A stretch of DNA of 40,621 bases from Bacteroidales bacterium (GTDB taxonomy: Bacteria > Bacteroidota > Bacteroidia > Bacteroidales > F082): contig JAFSJF010000140.1 in assembly GCA_017439405.1 (NCBI GenBank), positions 1 through 40,621 of the forward strand. Reading direction: 5' to 3'. The notes under the pieces are model-generated. The model was not told the DNA's origin, ran no database searches, and was given only the letters and a program-made list of their open reading frames with translations. Positions 22,985-29,802 of this stretch are shown piece after piece; the stretch's first letter is position 1, and every line of letters begins with the position of its first letter. Made by a program: the position numbers and the translations under genes.

Positions 22985-23917
22985 ATGGCAAACAAAGTAA
23001 GAGTTTATGGCAAGGCACAGAACCGCACGGCTCTGGGCATAATGCACGCCTACATGGTGATGTATCCACAAGCCACTATGGATGACCTTAAAAAGGCATT
23101 TCCAGATGAATTAAATCCCGACAGCGGCGTTAAGAAAAACTTCGTCAAGGCTGGGGAAAAAGGCACCGATGCCAACTGGGATGGTTTCTTCCAAAAAGAA
23201 GATGAACTACTCACAATGGGCGATGGCTCAAAGGTTGCCGTTGTGAAAATGTGGACTAAACCAAGTTTTGAACGTTTGGTAAGTCATGCATTGCAGTATG
23301 GAATTGAAATTGCCCAATTTGAAGCCGCAGAAAAAGGAATTGGTCAAAAAGGGTCTTTCAGATTGGAGTATCTTAATGGATATGTGCCTCCTAAACGTGA
23401 AGTGAAAAAAAGCATTCCGTGGTGGATGTGGGCAATTATCGGTGTGGTTATTGTGGGGCTTATCATAGCATTGCTTTGCCGCCCGAAGCCTAATGAGAAA
23501 ATAGTTGAAGTGGAAAAGGTTGTCGAAGTCGAAAAAATCATCACAGTCACCGATACTGTTTATTTGCAGCAATTGGAGGCAATTGAGGAGAACTTCAACG
23601 CTGCACAATTCGAGCAAGGCAAGGCTGTATTAAATGAAGATGCTAAGTTTGTACTTCATGACCTCGCCAAATTGATGAACCGCTATCCTGAAATGCGCTT
23701 GCGTATTGAAGGCCATACAAGCGCTGAAGGCAATGCCGATTTGAATCAAAAACTTTCAGAAGCTCGCGCACAGGCTGCTGTTACATTCCTTATTGAGCAT
23801 GGTGGCATTGATGCCAGTCGTCTGGAGGCTGTCGGTTTCGGTAGCAGTAAACCTAAGAACGCCGATAATCCAATGTCACCAGAGAATCGCCGTACAGAGT
23901 TCGAAATCATTCAATAA
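22985..23917 (+). CDS. Inner-membrane protein with cytoplasmic domain and periplasmic OmpA-like domain
   Basis: The 310-residue protein has no signal peptide. Residues 1-140 form a soluble domain (TALGIMHAYMVMYPQATMDD, FERLVSHALQYGIEIAQFE) that I do not recognise. One transmembrane helix follows (WWMWAIIGVVIVGLIIALL, about 146-164), then a Val/Glu-rich linker (VEVEKVVEVEK), and an OmpA-like peptidoglycan-binding domain (RLRIEGHTSAEGNADLN, SEARAQAAVTFLIE, NRRTEFEI). By the positive-inside rule (KREVKK before the helix) the N-domain is cytoplasmic. The layout resembles MotB/ZorB anchors, but no MotA-like partner is present. Confidence 0.8.
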   Translation: MANKVRVYGKAQNRTALGIMHAYMVMYPQATMDDLKKAFPDELNPDSGVKKNFVKAGEKGTDANWDGFFQKEDELLTMGDGSKVAVVKMWTKPSFERLVSHALQYGIEIAQFEAAEKGIGQKGSFRLEYLNGYVPPKREVKKSIPWWMWAIIGVVIVGLIIALLCRPKPNEKIVEVEKVVEVEKIITVTDTVYLQQLEAIEENFNAAQFEQGKAVLNEDAKFVLHDLAKLMNRYPEMRLRIEGHTSAEGNADLNQKLSEARAQAAVTFLIEHGGIDASRLEAVGFGSSKPKNADNPMSPENRRTEFEIIQ

Positions 23918-23938
23918 TCTAAACAAACATACAATCTT

Positions 23939-24361
23939 ATGAAAACAGACCACAGAACATTTGCCGCATTTTTAGCCGCAGCGGTATGGGCGGACGGCGA
24001 ATACGACAAGTCCGAAAAGGCATATCTTTTTGACCTTGCAGAGGACATGGAGTTACCCACAATTCCAGTCGTAGTCGAAAAGGAAATTAAGGCTACGGAA
24101 AACATGACCGAGGAAGAAATCAACGAACATCTGGAAAAAGCCGCCAAACACGTCTTCAAAGGTGAAGAGGAAGGAGTATTGACACTCTGTCTGCACATGT
24201 TGTGCGCCAATGCCGTACTATCGCAAGACGAAGTTGATAACTTTATAGCCTTTGCCGAAATACTTGGCGTGGATGAAGAAAGAGCCAACACAATCCTCGA
24301 CGAGTTTGTAAACGAAGAGGAAGACCTAATTGTCGAAGGTGAAAACACTTCGGCTGAATAA
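23939..24361 (+). CDS. TerB-like protein
   Basis: The 140-residue acidic protein contains FAAFLAAAVWADGEYDKSEK, the ADGE-x(3)-E motif typical of TerB/DjlA-type helical domains. A second half (LHMLCANAVLSQDEVDNFIA) looks like the repeat of the same helix pair. TerB domains bind metal ions in known cases and appear in tellurite resistance and phage-defence contexts. No other Ter genes are here. It lies 21 bp after the OmpA-type gene. Confidence 0.7.
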   Translation: MKTDHRTFAAFLAAAVWADGEYDKSEKAYLFDLAEDMELPTIPVVVEKEIKATENMTEEEINEHLEKAAKHVFKGEEEGVLTLCLHMLCANAVLSQDEVDNFIAFAEILGVDEERANTILDEFVNEEEDLIVEGENTSAE

Positions 24362-24385
24362 TAACCCTCAAAAAAATAAATAGTT

Positions 24386-24652
24386 ATGGCAATACAGAGA
24401 ACAGCCTCTGGCAAGGTCGACAAGAGGACCAAGGAATACAAAGAGATGGTAGAGCGCGCCCGCAAGGCACGTGAAGCACAGAAAAAAGCATCCAAGAAAC
24501 CTACCATTAAAAAGAGTAGTGGAGCCAAACGCAGAGCCGACGGCAAGTTGGACAAACGAACCAAAGAAGGCAAGGAAGCTGCCGCCCGTATGGCAAAAGT
24601 CCGCAAGGCTAAAGGCAGTCTAAAAAACAAAATCAAAAGACTTTTCAAATAA
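24386..24652 (+). CDS. Very basic Lys-rich protein with two internal repeats
   Basis: The 88-residue protein consists of two related halves: ASGKVDKRTKEYKEMVERAR and ADGKLDKRTKEGKEAAARMA, joined by a KKASKKPTIKKSS linker. The strong positive charge suggests binding to DNA, RNA or an acidic partner such as the TerB-like neighbour. It is unlike HU or other known nucleoid proteins that I can recognise. Confidence 0.6.
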   Translation: MAIQRTASGKVDKRTKEYKEMVERARKAREAQKKASKKPTIKKSSGAKRRADGKLDKRTKEGKEAAARMAKVRKAKGSLKNKIKRLFK

Positions 24653-24671
24653 TCATTTAATATCAATTATT

Positions 24672-24872
24672 ATGGCTTACAAAAAATCAGCAATCAGTGG
24701 CGAGTATATGATTGGTGTACTCGAAAGTGGCGGTATAGAAGTTTACCGTGTTTACGACAATGTTAAAGGTGCTCTTCGTGAGGTGGCAGAGAAAGAGGGA
24801 TTCGAGGTTAATCCCGAATGGAATACAAGACAACTCGGAGCAAAACTTATTGATTTCATCAACAATAAATAG
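24672..24872 (+). CDS. Hypothetical small protein (66 aa)
   Basis: Not recognised. The protein reads MAYKKSAISGEYMIGVLESG and later GALREVAEKEGFEVNPEWNT, with a predicted short beta hairpin followed by helices. It is 19 bp after the basic protein gene and 7 bp before the next, so it belongs to the same operon. Confidence 0.55.
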   Translation: MAYKKSAISGEYMIGVLESGGIEVYRVYDNVKGALREVAEKEGFEVNPEWNTRQLGAKLIDFINNK

Positions 24873-24879
24873 CAATACA

Positions 24880-25227
24880 ATGGAAATCAAAGTTGACGGA
24901 CGCCTTTTGGTGTCAACCCTCTGTAAGAGGTTCAAAGATGAGTTCGGTGGTACTCTGCGTGTGTATCAAGGAAAGAAACGCCTTACTGGTGATGAGAAAG
25001 TAAGTGAGGTTGCAACAAAGACAGGCAGTTATGAATGCCGTGGAAGTAAGACGGTTGGCGGTTTCGAGAAGGACATGATGACCAACTTTGGATTGAAAGT
25101 TCAAGTTGCATCTTGCGATGACCATGTATTGGCTCTCGATGAAATGACCCTTGCCAAACTGCCCGACATTCCGAAAATGGCTCGAAAAGCCGATATGGAT
25201 GCCCTTAAATCCAAATATGCCAAATAA
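24880..25227 (+). CDS. Hypothetical protein with a possible internal duplication
   Basis: Not assigned to a family. In the 115-residue protein, VSTLCKRFKDEFGGTLRVY (about 11-29) and VGGFEKDMMTNFGLKVQVA (about 59-77) follow the same pattern of V, helix, F-G, strand. Each is followed by a stretch with D and L residues, suggesting a duplicated helix-strand unit. The ATG at 24880 is 7 bp after the preceding stop. A perfect 14-bp hairpin follows the gene. Confidence 0.55.
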   Translation: MEIKVDGRLLVSTLCKRFKDEFGGTLRVYQGKKRLTGDEKVSEVATKTGSYECRGSKTVGGFEKDMMTNFGLKVQVASCDDHVLALDEMTLAKLPDIPKMARKADMDALKSKYAK

Positions 25228-25240
25228 AACGGTATAAACC

Positions 25241-25272
25241 AATCTGGTGGCAGGTCTCCCTGCCACCAGATT
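25241..25272. terminator. Perfect 14-bp hairpin inside the operon
   Basis: 25241-25254 (AATCTGGTGGCAGG) pairs without mismatch with 25259-25272 around a TCTC loop. There is no T-run, so it may be an attenuator, an RNA-processing site or a partial terminator that lowers expression of the last two genes. Confidence 0.6.
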
Positions 25273-25288
25273 CCAATTAAACATTATT

Positions 25289-25549
25289 ATGTCTGTAGAA
25301 TATTACCGCAAACGTCTTATTGACTTACGTTCTCAAGTAACCAAGGAACGAGAAGCAAAAAAGAAGGACAATGAGCGATATGCTGCATATATAAAAAGTG
25401 CCAGTTCTCCAAGCAGTAAAGCCAGTTACCGCAAACAAAAGATTGACCATGCTGCCAGTCACGACCGCAATATCGAGAACCTTAAACGCCAAATAGAGAG
25501 CGCAAAGGAAAGTCTCAAACGAGAACGTGAAAGAGCAAAGAGAAAGTAG
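25289..25549 (+). CDS. Basic coiled-coil protein (86 aa)
   Basis: Starts MSVEYYRKRLIDLRSQVTKE. Two heptad-patterned, highly charged helices (about 3-30 and 55-85, ENLKRQIESAKESLKRERER) flank a Ser-rich link (SASSPSSKAS). No family recognised. The next gene begins 3 bp after its stop. Confidence 0.55.
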   Translation: MSVEYYRKRLIDLRSQVTKEREAKKKDNERYAAYIKSASSPSSKASYRKQKIDHAASHDRNIENLKRQIESAKESLKRERERAKRK

Positions 25550-25552
25550 TAT

Positions 25553-25846
25553 ATGGCTCTATTTCTTTGGATATTCCAATTCATTAGTCCAATAGCAATA
25601 ATACTTGGTGGACTATATCTACTGGAAGCCCCCTCTCCCGCATCACTTATCGTGGGTGCGTTGAGCGCAATCCTCGGTCTTGTGGTCGGCATTGTCGGTT
25701 GGGCAGACACGGTGCCGCCTCGTTGGTTTTGGATTAAGAGTAGCATGAATTTGGCTGGGAGCCGTTTTATGACTGCCATAGGCTATGCCATCCAATTCTT
25801 TTTCCTTGCCCTCGCCATCTTTGGCATTGCGGAATATTGGGGATAA
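25553..25846 (+). CDS. Small membrane protein (97 aa, three helices)
   Basis: Three hydrophobic segments are clear, at about residues 4-24, 29-50 and 70-94 (FFFLALAIFGIAEYW), with a short loop ADTVPPRWFWIKS between the second and third. It is the last gene of the run and may hold the small coiled-coil protein at the membrane. Function unknown. Confidence 0.55.
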   Translation: MALFLWIFQFISPIAIILGGLYLLEAPSPASLIVGALSAILGLVVGIVGWADTVPPRWFWIKSSMNLAGSRFMTAIGYAIQFFFLALAIFGIAEYWG

Positions 25847-25937
25847 CATCCGAATAAAATCACCATATATTTCCCCATAACCCATTTTTTATCGAGTTAC
25901 GGCGGACTATACGGTAATTCTGTCTAAAAAGTCACAT

Positions 25938-25964
25938 AAAACATGCAAAACTATCGTATGTTTT
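25938..25964. terminator. Hairpin beside orphan purC tail
   Basis: AAAACATGC pairs with GTATGTTTT. It is a diverged version of the hairpin at 28756-28784 and, like it, directly follows a purC stop codon on the minus strand. Confidence 0.55.
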
Positions 25965-26033
25965 TCATAGCCTCAAATAGTTCAGCACATTATTATCAAT
26001 CTGTTTGACAAGGTTCTCCGTATCGAAGGCCTT
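25965..26033 (-). pseudogene. Orphan 3' tail of a purC gene
   Basis: Reading leftward the frame is KAFDTENLVKQIDNNVLNYL and ends RL then TGA. The intact purC ends [20 protein letters not shown] then NL. I count about 49 of 69 matching bases. Just upstream, the frame runs into stops at the end of the ATPase gene at 26037, so only 22 codons survive. Confidence 0.8.
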
Positions 26034-26036
26034 TTA

Positions 26037-27158
26037 CTATAAAAGTATCGTAAAGAAATTATCTGGATTAACAGTCGTAATTTCGGTGTTGGGATAGGCA
26101 TTCAAGAAAGTTTGGCTTATTTTGGCCTTCTTTTTCGGATTCCACTTGAACTCGTATGCTGTGAAACGTCCATCGGCTTCCTCGATGTAGTCGATTTCTT
26201 GTTGTTGTGTGGTTCTCCAAAAATAACGGTTGACAAATTGGCGGTCGTAAGACCGTTTCTTGACCAACTCGCTAATCATCCAGTTTTCCCACAAAGCCCC
26301 AATGTCGTCACGAAGGGCAAGGTCGTTATAATTGCTGATGAGGGCGTTGCGGATACCATTGTCGTAGAAGTAGATTTTACGGGCCGTCTTTAATTCATTG
26401 CGGAGATTACGGCTTAATGAGCCAAGCCTGAAAATGACCTGGGCTTGTTCCAATAAGACGATGTATTTCTCCACCGTGTTTTTGTCCAAGCCGACTTGTT
26501 GTCCCAACTCGTTCAGCGACACTTCGCTTCCCACTTGAAAAGCCAACGACTGAAGCAATTTGACCAATTTATCGGATTTCTTGACGCGCTCCCATTCGAG
26601 GACATCCTTGTATAAGTAACTGTCAGTGACTTGCTTAAGAACTTCTTTTTCGTCGCCAGGGTGCATGACGACATCTGGGTAGTAACCATAGACCAAGCGA
26701 AGCGGCAAGTGCTTGATTTCCTCAAAAGGATTGGTGTGTTCGGCCATTTCGGCGAATGAGAGCGGAAACAGGGTATATTCCCATTTTCGGCCCGTCAAAG
26801 GCTCGTTGACACGATTGGCAAGTTCGAACGATGAACTTCCGGTAAGTATGAGTTGAACCTCTGGCAGATGGTCGGTTATCAGCTTCATTTTCAATCCAAT
26901 GTTCTCTATTCGTTGGGCTTCATCCACGACCATGATTTTTTTGGATCCTATCAGACTTCGGAATTTCTCCACCGACACTTCCTGCAACAAAGTCCTTGTG
27001 GAGAGTTCATCTCCATTGAGCCATAGAATATCATTTCTTCCATTCGTCAGTTCTTGCAGCAATGTGGTTTTTCCCACTTGTCGCGCACCTATAAGCACGA
27101 TGGCTTTCCCATTGAAAAAACGGTTTTCGATAACCTTGCGTAGTTTGCGTTCTATCAT
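26037..27158 (-). CDS. AAA ATPase with DUF4143 (nuclease-like C-terminus), copy 1
   Basis: The 373-residue protein has Walker A (LIGARQVGKTTLL), Walker B (KIMVVDEAQRI), an LTGSSSFEL sensor motif, a winged-helix middle (SLNELGQQVGLDKNTVEKYI) and a C-terminal PD-(D/E)XK-like core (QEIDYIEEADG then AYEFKW). Such genes are abundant in Bacteroidota and their role is unsettled. The stop codon is followed after 3 bp by the orphan purC tail. It is divergent from the ATPase at 27422. Confidence 0.87.
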   Translation of the reverse strand: MIERKLRKVIENRFFNGKAIVLIGARQVGKTTLLQELTNGRNDILWLNGDELSTRTLLQEVSVEKFRSLIGSKKIMVVDEAQRIENIGLKMKLITDHLPEVQLILTGSSSFELANRVNEPLTGRKWEYTLFPLSFAEMAEHTNPFEEIKHLPLRLVYGYYPDVVMHPGDEKEVLKQVTDSYLYKDVLEWERVKKSDKLVKLLQSLAFQVGSEVSLNELGQQVGLDKNTVEKYIVLLEQAQVIFRLGSLSRNLRNELKTARKIYFYDNGIRNALISNYNDLALRDDIGALWENWMISELVKKRSYDRQFVNRYFWRTTQQQEIDYIEEADGRFTAYEFKWNPKKKAKISQTFLNAYPNTEITTVNPDNFFTILL

Positions 27159-27177
27159 AATCTACCTTTTTACCCCG

Positions 27178-27185
27178 CAAAAATA
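27178..27185 (-). promoter_or_regulatory. -7 box for ATPase copy 1
   Basis: Reading leftward, TATTTTTG matches TAnnTTTG, 19 bp before the ATG at 27158. Confidence 0.55.
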
Positions 27186-27189
27186 CTAA

Positions 27190-27213
27190 ATTTGGTGATT
27201 CAATTCACCAAAT
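27190..27213. promoter_or_regulatory. Palindrome, candidate operator 1
   Basis: Half-sites ATTTGGTGA and TCACCAAAT flank a 6-bp spacer. It lies 4 bp upstream of the -7 box, where the -33 region is expected. Confidence 0.55.
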
Positions 27214-27221
27214 ATTATAAT

Positions 27222-27245
27222 TTTCGGTGATTTAATTCACCAAAA
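27222..27245. promoter_or_regulatory. Palindrome, candidate operator 2
   Basis: Half-sites TTTCGGTGA and TCACCAAAA repeat the motif of operator 1 with centres about 32 bp apart, close to three helical turns. Confidence 0.5.
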
Positions 27246-27259
27246 TTAAGTTTTTTGCT

Positions 27260-27328
27260 GTTGAGGGCAGAATCATTGAAGGCAAAAAAACAACATTGCC
27301 ACTGTTCATGACAATGTTTGTTTCGTGA
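27260..27328 (+). pseudogene. Orphan 3' tail of an ATPase gene
   Basis: The frame ends EGKKTTLPLFMTMFVS then TGA at 27326-27328. The intact gene at 27422-28723 ends EGKKTTLPLFMAMFVS. The rest of this copy is missing. Confidence 0.75.
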
Positions 27329-27390
27329 AAAATATGCAAATCCACCTCAAAAAAGTACCGAAAAATATGCAATTATTTTGCATATTTTTC
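27281..27390 (+). repeat. About 108-bp direct repeat, copy 1
   Basis: Contains the orphan ATPase tail, about 30 bp of shared 3' flank and the hairpin at 27360-27390 (13-bp stem). It matches 28676-28784 with only a handful of differences. Confidence 0.85.
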
Positions 27391-27398
27391 TAATTTTG
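27391..27398 (+). promoter_or_regulatory. -7 box for ATPase copy 2
   Basis: TAATTTTG matches TAnnTTTG, 23 bp before the ATG at 27422, directly after the repeat's hairpin. Confidence 0.5.
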
Positions 27399-27421
27399 CA
27401 GTTTCTCAATACTTTAAGAAG

Positions 27422-28723
27422 ATGCTGAAAAGAAAGATTACAGAACGGCTTTTGGAGTGGAAAAACACCAAGGACAAGGAATGTTTGCTCGTCAAAGGGA
27501 CGCGGCAAATCGGGAAAACCTTTATCATTGAGGACTTTGCGCGAAGGCATTATCCGCATTTCGTGGAAATCAATTTCGAGCAACATCCCGAAATGAGGGC
27601 CATTTTTGATGGTAGTCTTTCCGTCCCCGAACTAATCCAAAGAATCACCTTGTTTATGCCTGATGCCGAGTTTGTGTCGCACGAGACTTTGCTTTTCCTT
27701 GACGAGATACAATCCTGTCCCCAAGCACGTACTTCGTTGAAATTCTGGGCGATAGATAACCAATATGATGTGATTGCTACGGGGTCGCTTTTGGGTATTA
27801 ATTATAAAGAGGTGTCGTCTTACCCCGTTGGTTATGAGCGGCAGATGGATATGTTTTCCCTAGATTTTGAGGAGTTTTTGTGGGCATTGGGTGTTAAGGA
27901 GAGTCTGATAGAAGGTTTGCGTGGGCATTTCACTTCGGGTGAAGCCGTTGATTGGGTGATTCACGAAAAGATGATGTCGTATCTGCGTGAGTATATGACA
28001 GTTGGGGGGATGCCAGCGGTGGTCAACAAGTTTATTGAGACGCATAATTTCAACCTCGTCCACGCTGAACAAAGCAAGATTTTGGCGGATTATTTGAATG
28101 ACATTGCCAAATACGCCCCGACTGCCGACAAGCCCAAGGCGCGCAACTGCTACCTTTCCATTCCTTCACAATTGGCCAAGGAGAACACGAAGTTCCAGTA
28201 TTCAGTGGTGGAGAAGAAAGGCACGGCGCGGAAATTCGCCAACAGCCTCGACTGGCTGCGCGATGCCAACCTGATAGCCTTTTGCCACAATGTTTCGACG
28301 GTTGAGTTTCCTTTGGCGGCTTACGCCAAAGAAGACCAGTTCAGGATTTATGTCACTGATATTGGCTTGTTGGTCGCCATGTATGGTTTCGAGATGAAAC
28401 GCGCTGTCGTTGACGACACGCTCACCAGTTATGCCAAAGGCGGGATTTATGAGAACTTGATGGCTGATTTTCTGCTGAAAAAGGGCCTTCCGCTATATTA
28501 TTATTGCAAGGACAACAACTCGGTGGAGGTCGAGTTCCTCATCGAGCGCAATGCGAAACCCGTGCCCATCGAAGTGAAAGCCAAACGCGGGACAACCGCC
28601 TCGTTGGACACCATTTTGAACAAACCCAACATCGAAATCGGCTACAAATTCGGTGCAGGCAATGTGGGCGTTGAGGGCAAAAAAACAACATTGCCACTGT
28701 TCATGGCAATGTTTGTTTCGTGA
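27422..28723 (+). CDS. AAA ATPase with DUF4143 (nuclease-like C-terminus), copy 2
   Basis: The 433-residue protein has Walker A (VKGTRQIGKTFII), Walker B (LLFLDEIQSC), an ATGSLLGINY sensor motif, a DUF4143 region (GTARKFANSLDWLRDANLI, FRIYVTDIGLLVAMYG) and a PD-(D/E)XK-like end (NSVEVEFLIE then PVPIEVKAKRG). It is only distantly related to copy 1. The whole gene with its promoter lies between two copies of a 108-bp repeat that starts inside its own final codons. It converges on purC. Confidence 0.88.
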   Translation: MLKRKITERLLEWKNTKDKECLLVKGTRQIGKTFIIEDFARRHYPHFVEINFEQHPEMRAIFDGSLSVPELIQRITLFMPDAEFVSHETLLFLDEIQSCPQARTSLKFWAIDNQYDVIATGSLLGINYKEVSSYPVGYERQMDMFSLDFEEFLWALGVKESLIEGLRGHFTSGEAVDWVIHEKMMSYLREYMTVGGMPAVVNKFIETHNFNLVHAEQSKILADYLNDIAKYAPTADKPKARNCYLSIPSQLAKENTKFQYSVVEKKGTARKFANSLDWLRDANLIAFCHNVSTVEFPLAAYAKEDQFRIYVTDIGLLVAMYGFEMKRAVVDDTLTSYAKGGIYENLMADFLLKKGLPLYYYCKDNNSVEVEFLIERNAKPVPIEVKAKRGTTASLDTILNKPNIEIGYKFGAGNVGVEGKKTTLPLFMAMFVS

Positions 28724-28784
28724 AAAATATGCAAATCTACCTCAAAAAAGTGCCAAAAAATATGCAAAATTATTGCATATTTTT
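28676..28784 (+). repeat. About 108-bp direct repeat, copy 2
   Basis: Begins in the last 15 codons of ATPase copy 2 and ends in the hairpin shared with purC. Confidence 0.85.
28756..28784. terminator. Bidirectional terminator between ATPase and purC
   Basis: AAAAATATGCAA (28756-28767) pairs perfectly with TTGCATATTTTT (28773-28784). T-runs follow in both directions, and on the minus strand it starts at the purC stop codon. Confidence 0.75.
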
Positions 28785-29728
28785 CATAAATTCAAGTAGT
28801 TCAATACATTAGTTTCAATTCGTTTCAGAAGGTCTTCCGAGTCGGGAGCTTTCTCAAACTTGTGACCCGTGACCTTTTCGTAGAGTTCGATGTAACGCTC
28901 CGAAACGCTGTTGACGTATTCGGGCGTCATTTCGGGCACTTGCTGACCTTCCTTGCCTTGGAAGCCGTTGGCCATCAGCCACTCGCGGACGAACTCCTTC
29001 GAGAGTTGCACCTGCGGCTCGCCCTTGGCGAAACGTTCCTCGTATTGGTCGGCGATGAAGTAGCGCGACGAGTCGGGCGTGTGGATCTCGTCCATCAGCA
29101 CGATTTGGTCGCCAATCTTGCCGAACTCGTATTTCGTGTCGACAAGAATCAAGCCCTGCTTGGCGGCGATTTCGGTGCCACGTTGGAAGAGCTTCCGCGT
29201 AATGTCCTCAATCTGAGCATAATCGCTCTCGCTAATCAAGCCTTTGGCAATGATTTCCTCGCGCGAGATGTCCTCATCGTGGCCTTCCTCAGCCTTGGTG
29301 GTCGGGGTGATGATGGGCTCGGCGAAGCGTTGGTGCTCCTTCATGCCGTCGGGAATTTGCACGCCGCAGATGGTATGCTGTCCGCTCTTGTAGGTGCGCC
29401 ACGAGCTGCCCGTGAGGTAGCCGCGGATAATCATCTCAATCGGAAAAGGCTTGCAAAGGCGTCCCACGGTGACCATCGGGTCGGGCGTGGCGAGTTTCCA
29501 GTTGGGGACGATGTCGGCGGTGGCATCGAGGAACATGGCGGCTATCTGGTTGAGCACCTGACCTTTATACGGAATGCCCTTGGGCAGGATGACGTCGAAA
29601 GCCGAGATGCGGTCGGTGGCGACCATCACCATGTATTCGTCGTTGATGAAATAGCAGTCGCGGACCTTGCCGTGATAGACCTTGGTCTGGCCCGGGAATT
29701 GGAAATCTGTTCTGGTTAGAGCGTTCAT
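28784..29728 (-). CDS. purC: Phosphoribosylaminoimidazole-succinocarboxamide synthase
   Basis: The 314-residue enzyme joins aspartate to CAIR in purine synthesis, using ATP. Family segments are clear: [89 protein letters not shown] and TPDSSRY. The length is that of the longer PurC type. The final codons have a diverged orphan copy at 25965-26033, 2.8 kb away. It follows the MscS gene on the same strand after 74 bp, and the two may be cotranscribed. Confidence 0.96.
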   Translation of the reverse strand: MNALTRTDFQFPGQTKVYHGKVRDCYFINDEYMVMVATDRISAFDVILPKGIPYKGQVLNQIAAMFLDATADIVPNWKLATPDPMVTVGRLCKPFPIEMIIRGYLTGSSWRTYKSGQHTICGVQIPDGMKEHQRFAEPIITPTTKAEEGHDEDISREEIIAKGLISESDYAQIEDITRKLFQRGTEIAAKQGLILVDTKYEFGKIGDQIVLMDEIHTPDSSRYFIADQYEERFAKGEPQVQLSKEFVREWLMANGFQGKEGQQVPEMTPEYVNSVSERYIELYEKVTGHKFEKAPDSEDLLKRIETNVLNYLNL

Positions 29729-29802
29729 TTGTTTATTCCTTTGTTGATTATGTTATGTTCATGTACTTCGTGACTCGAAATTCGACCAACGTCAAAGGAC
29801 AA

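Noticed and set aside
22257-25846. Zorya or tellurite-resistance (ter) operon
   Set aside because: No MotA/ZorA-like channel, no Zorya helicase, and no TerC, TerD or TerZ proteins; only single domains are shared.
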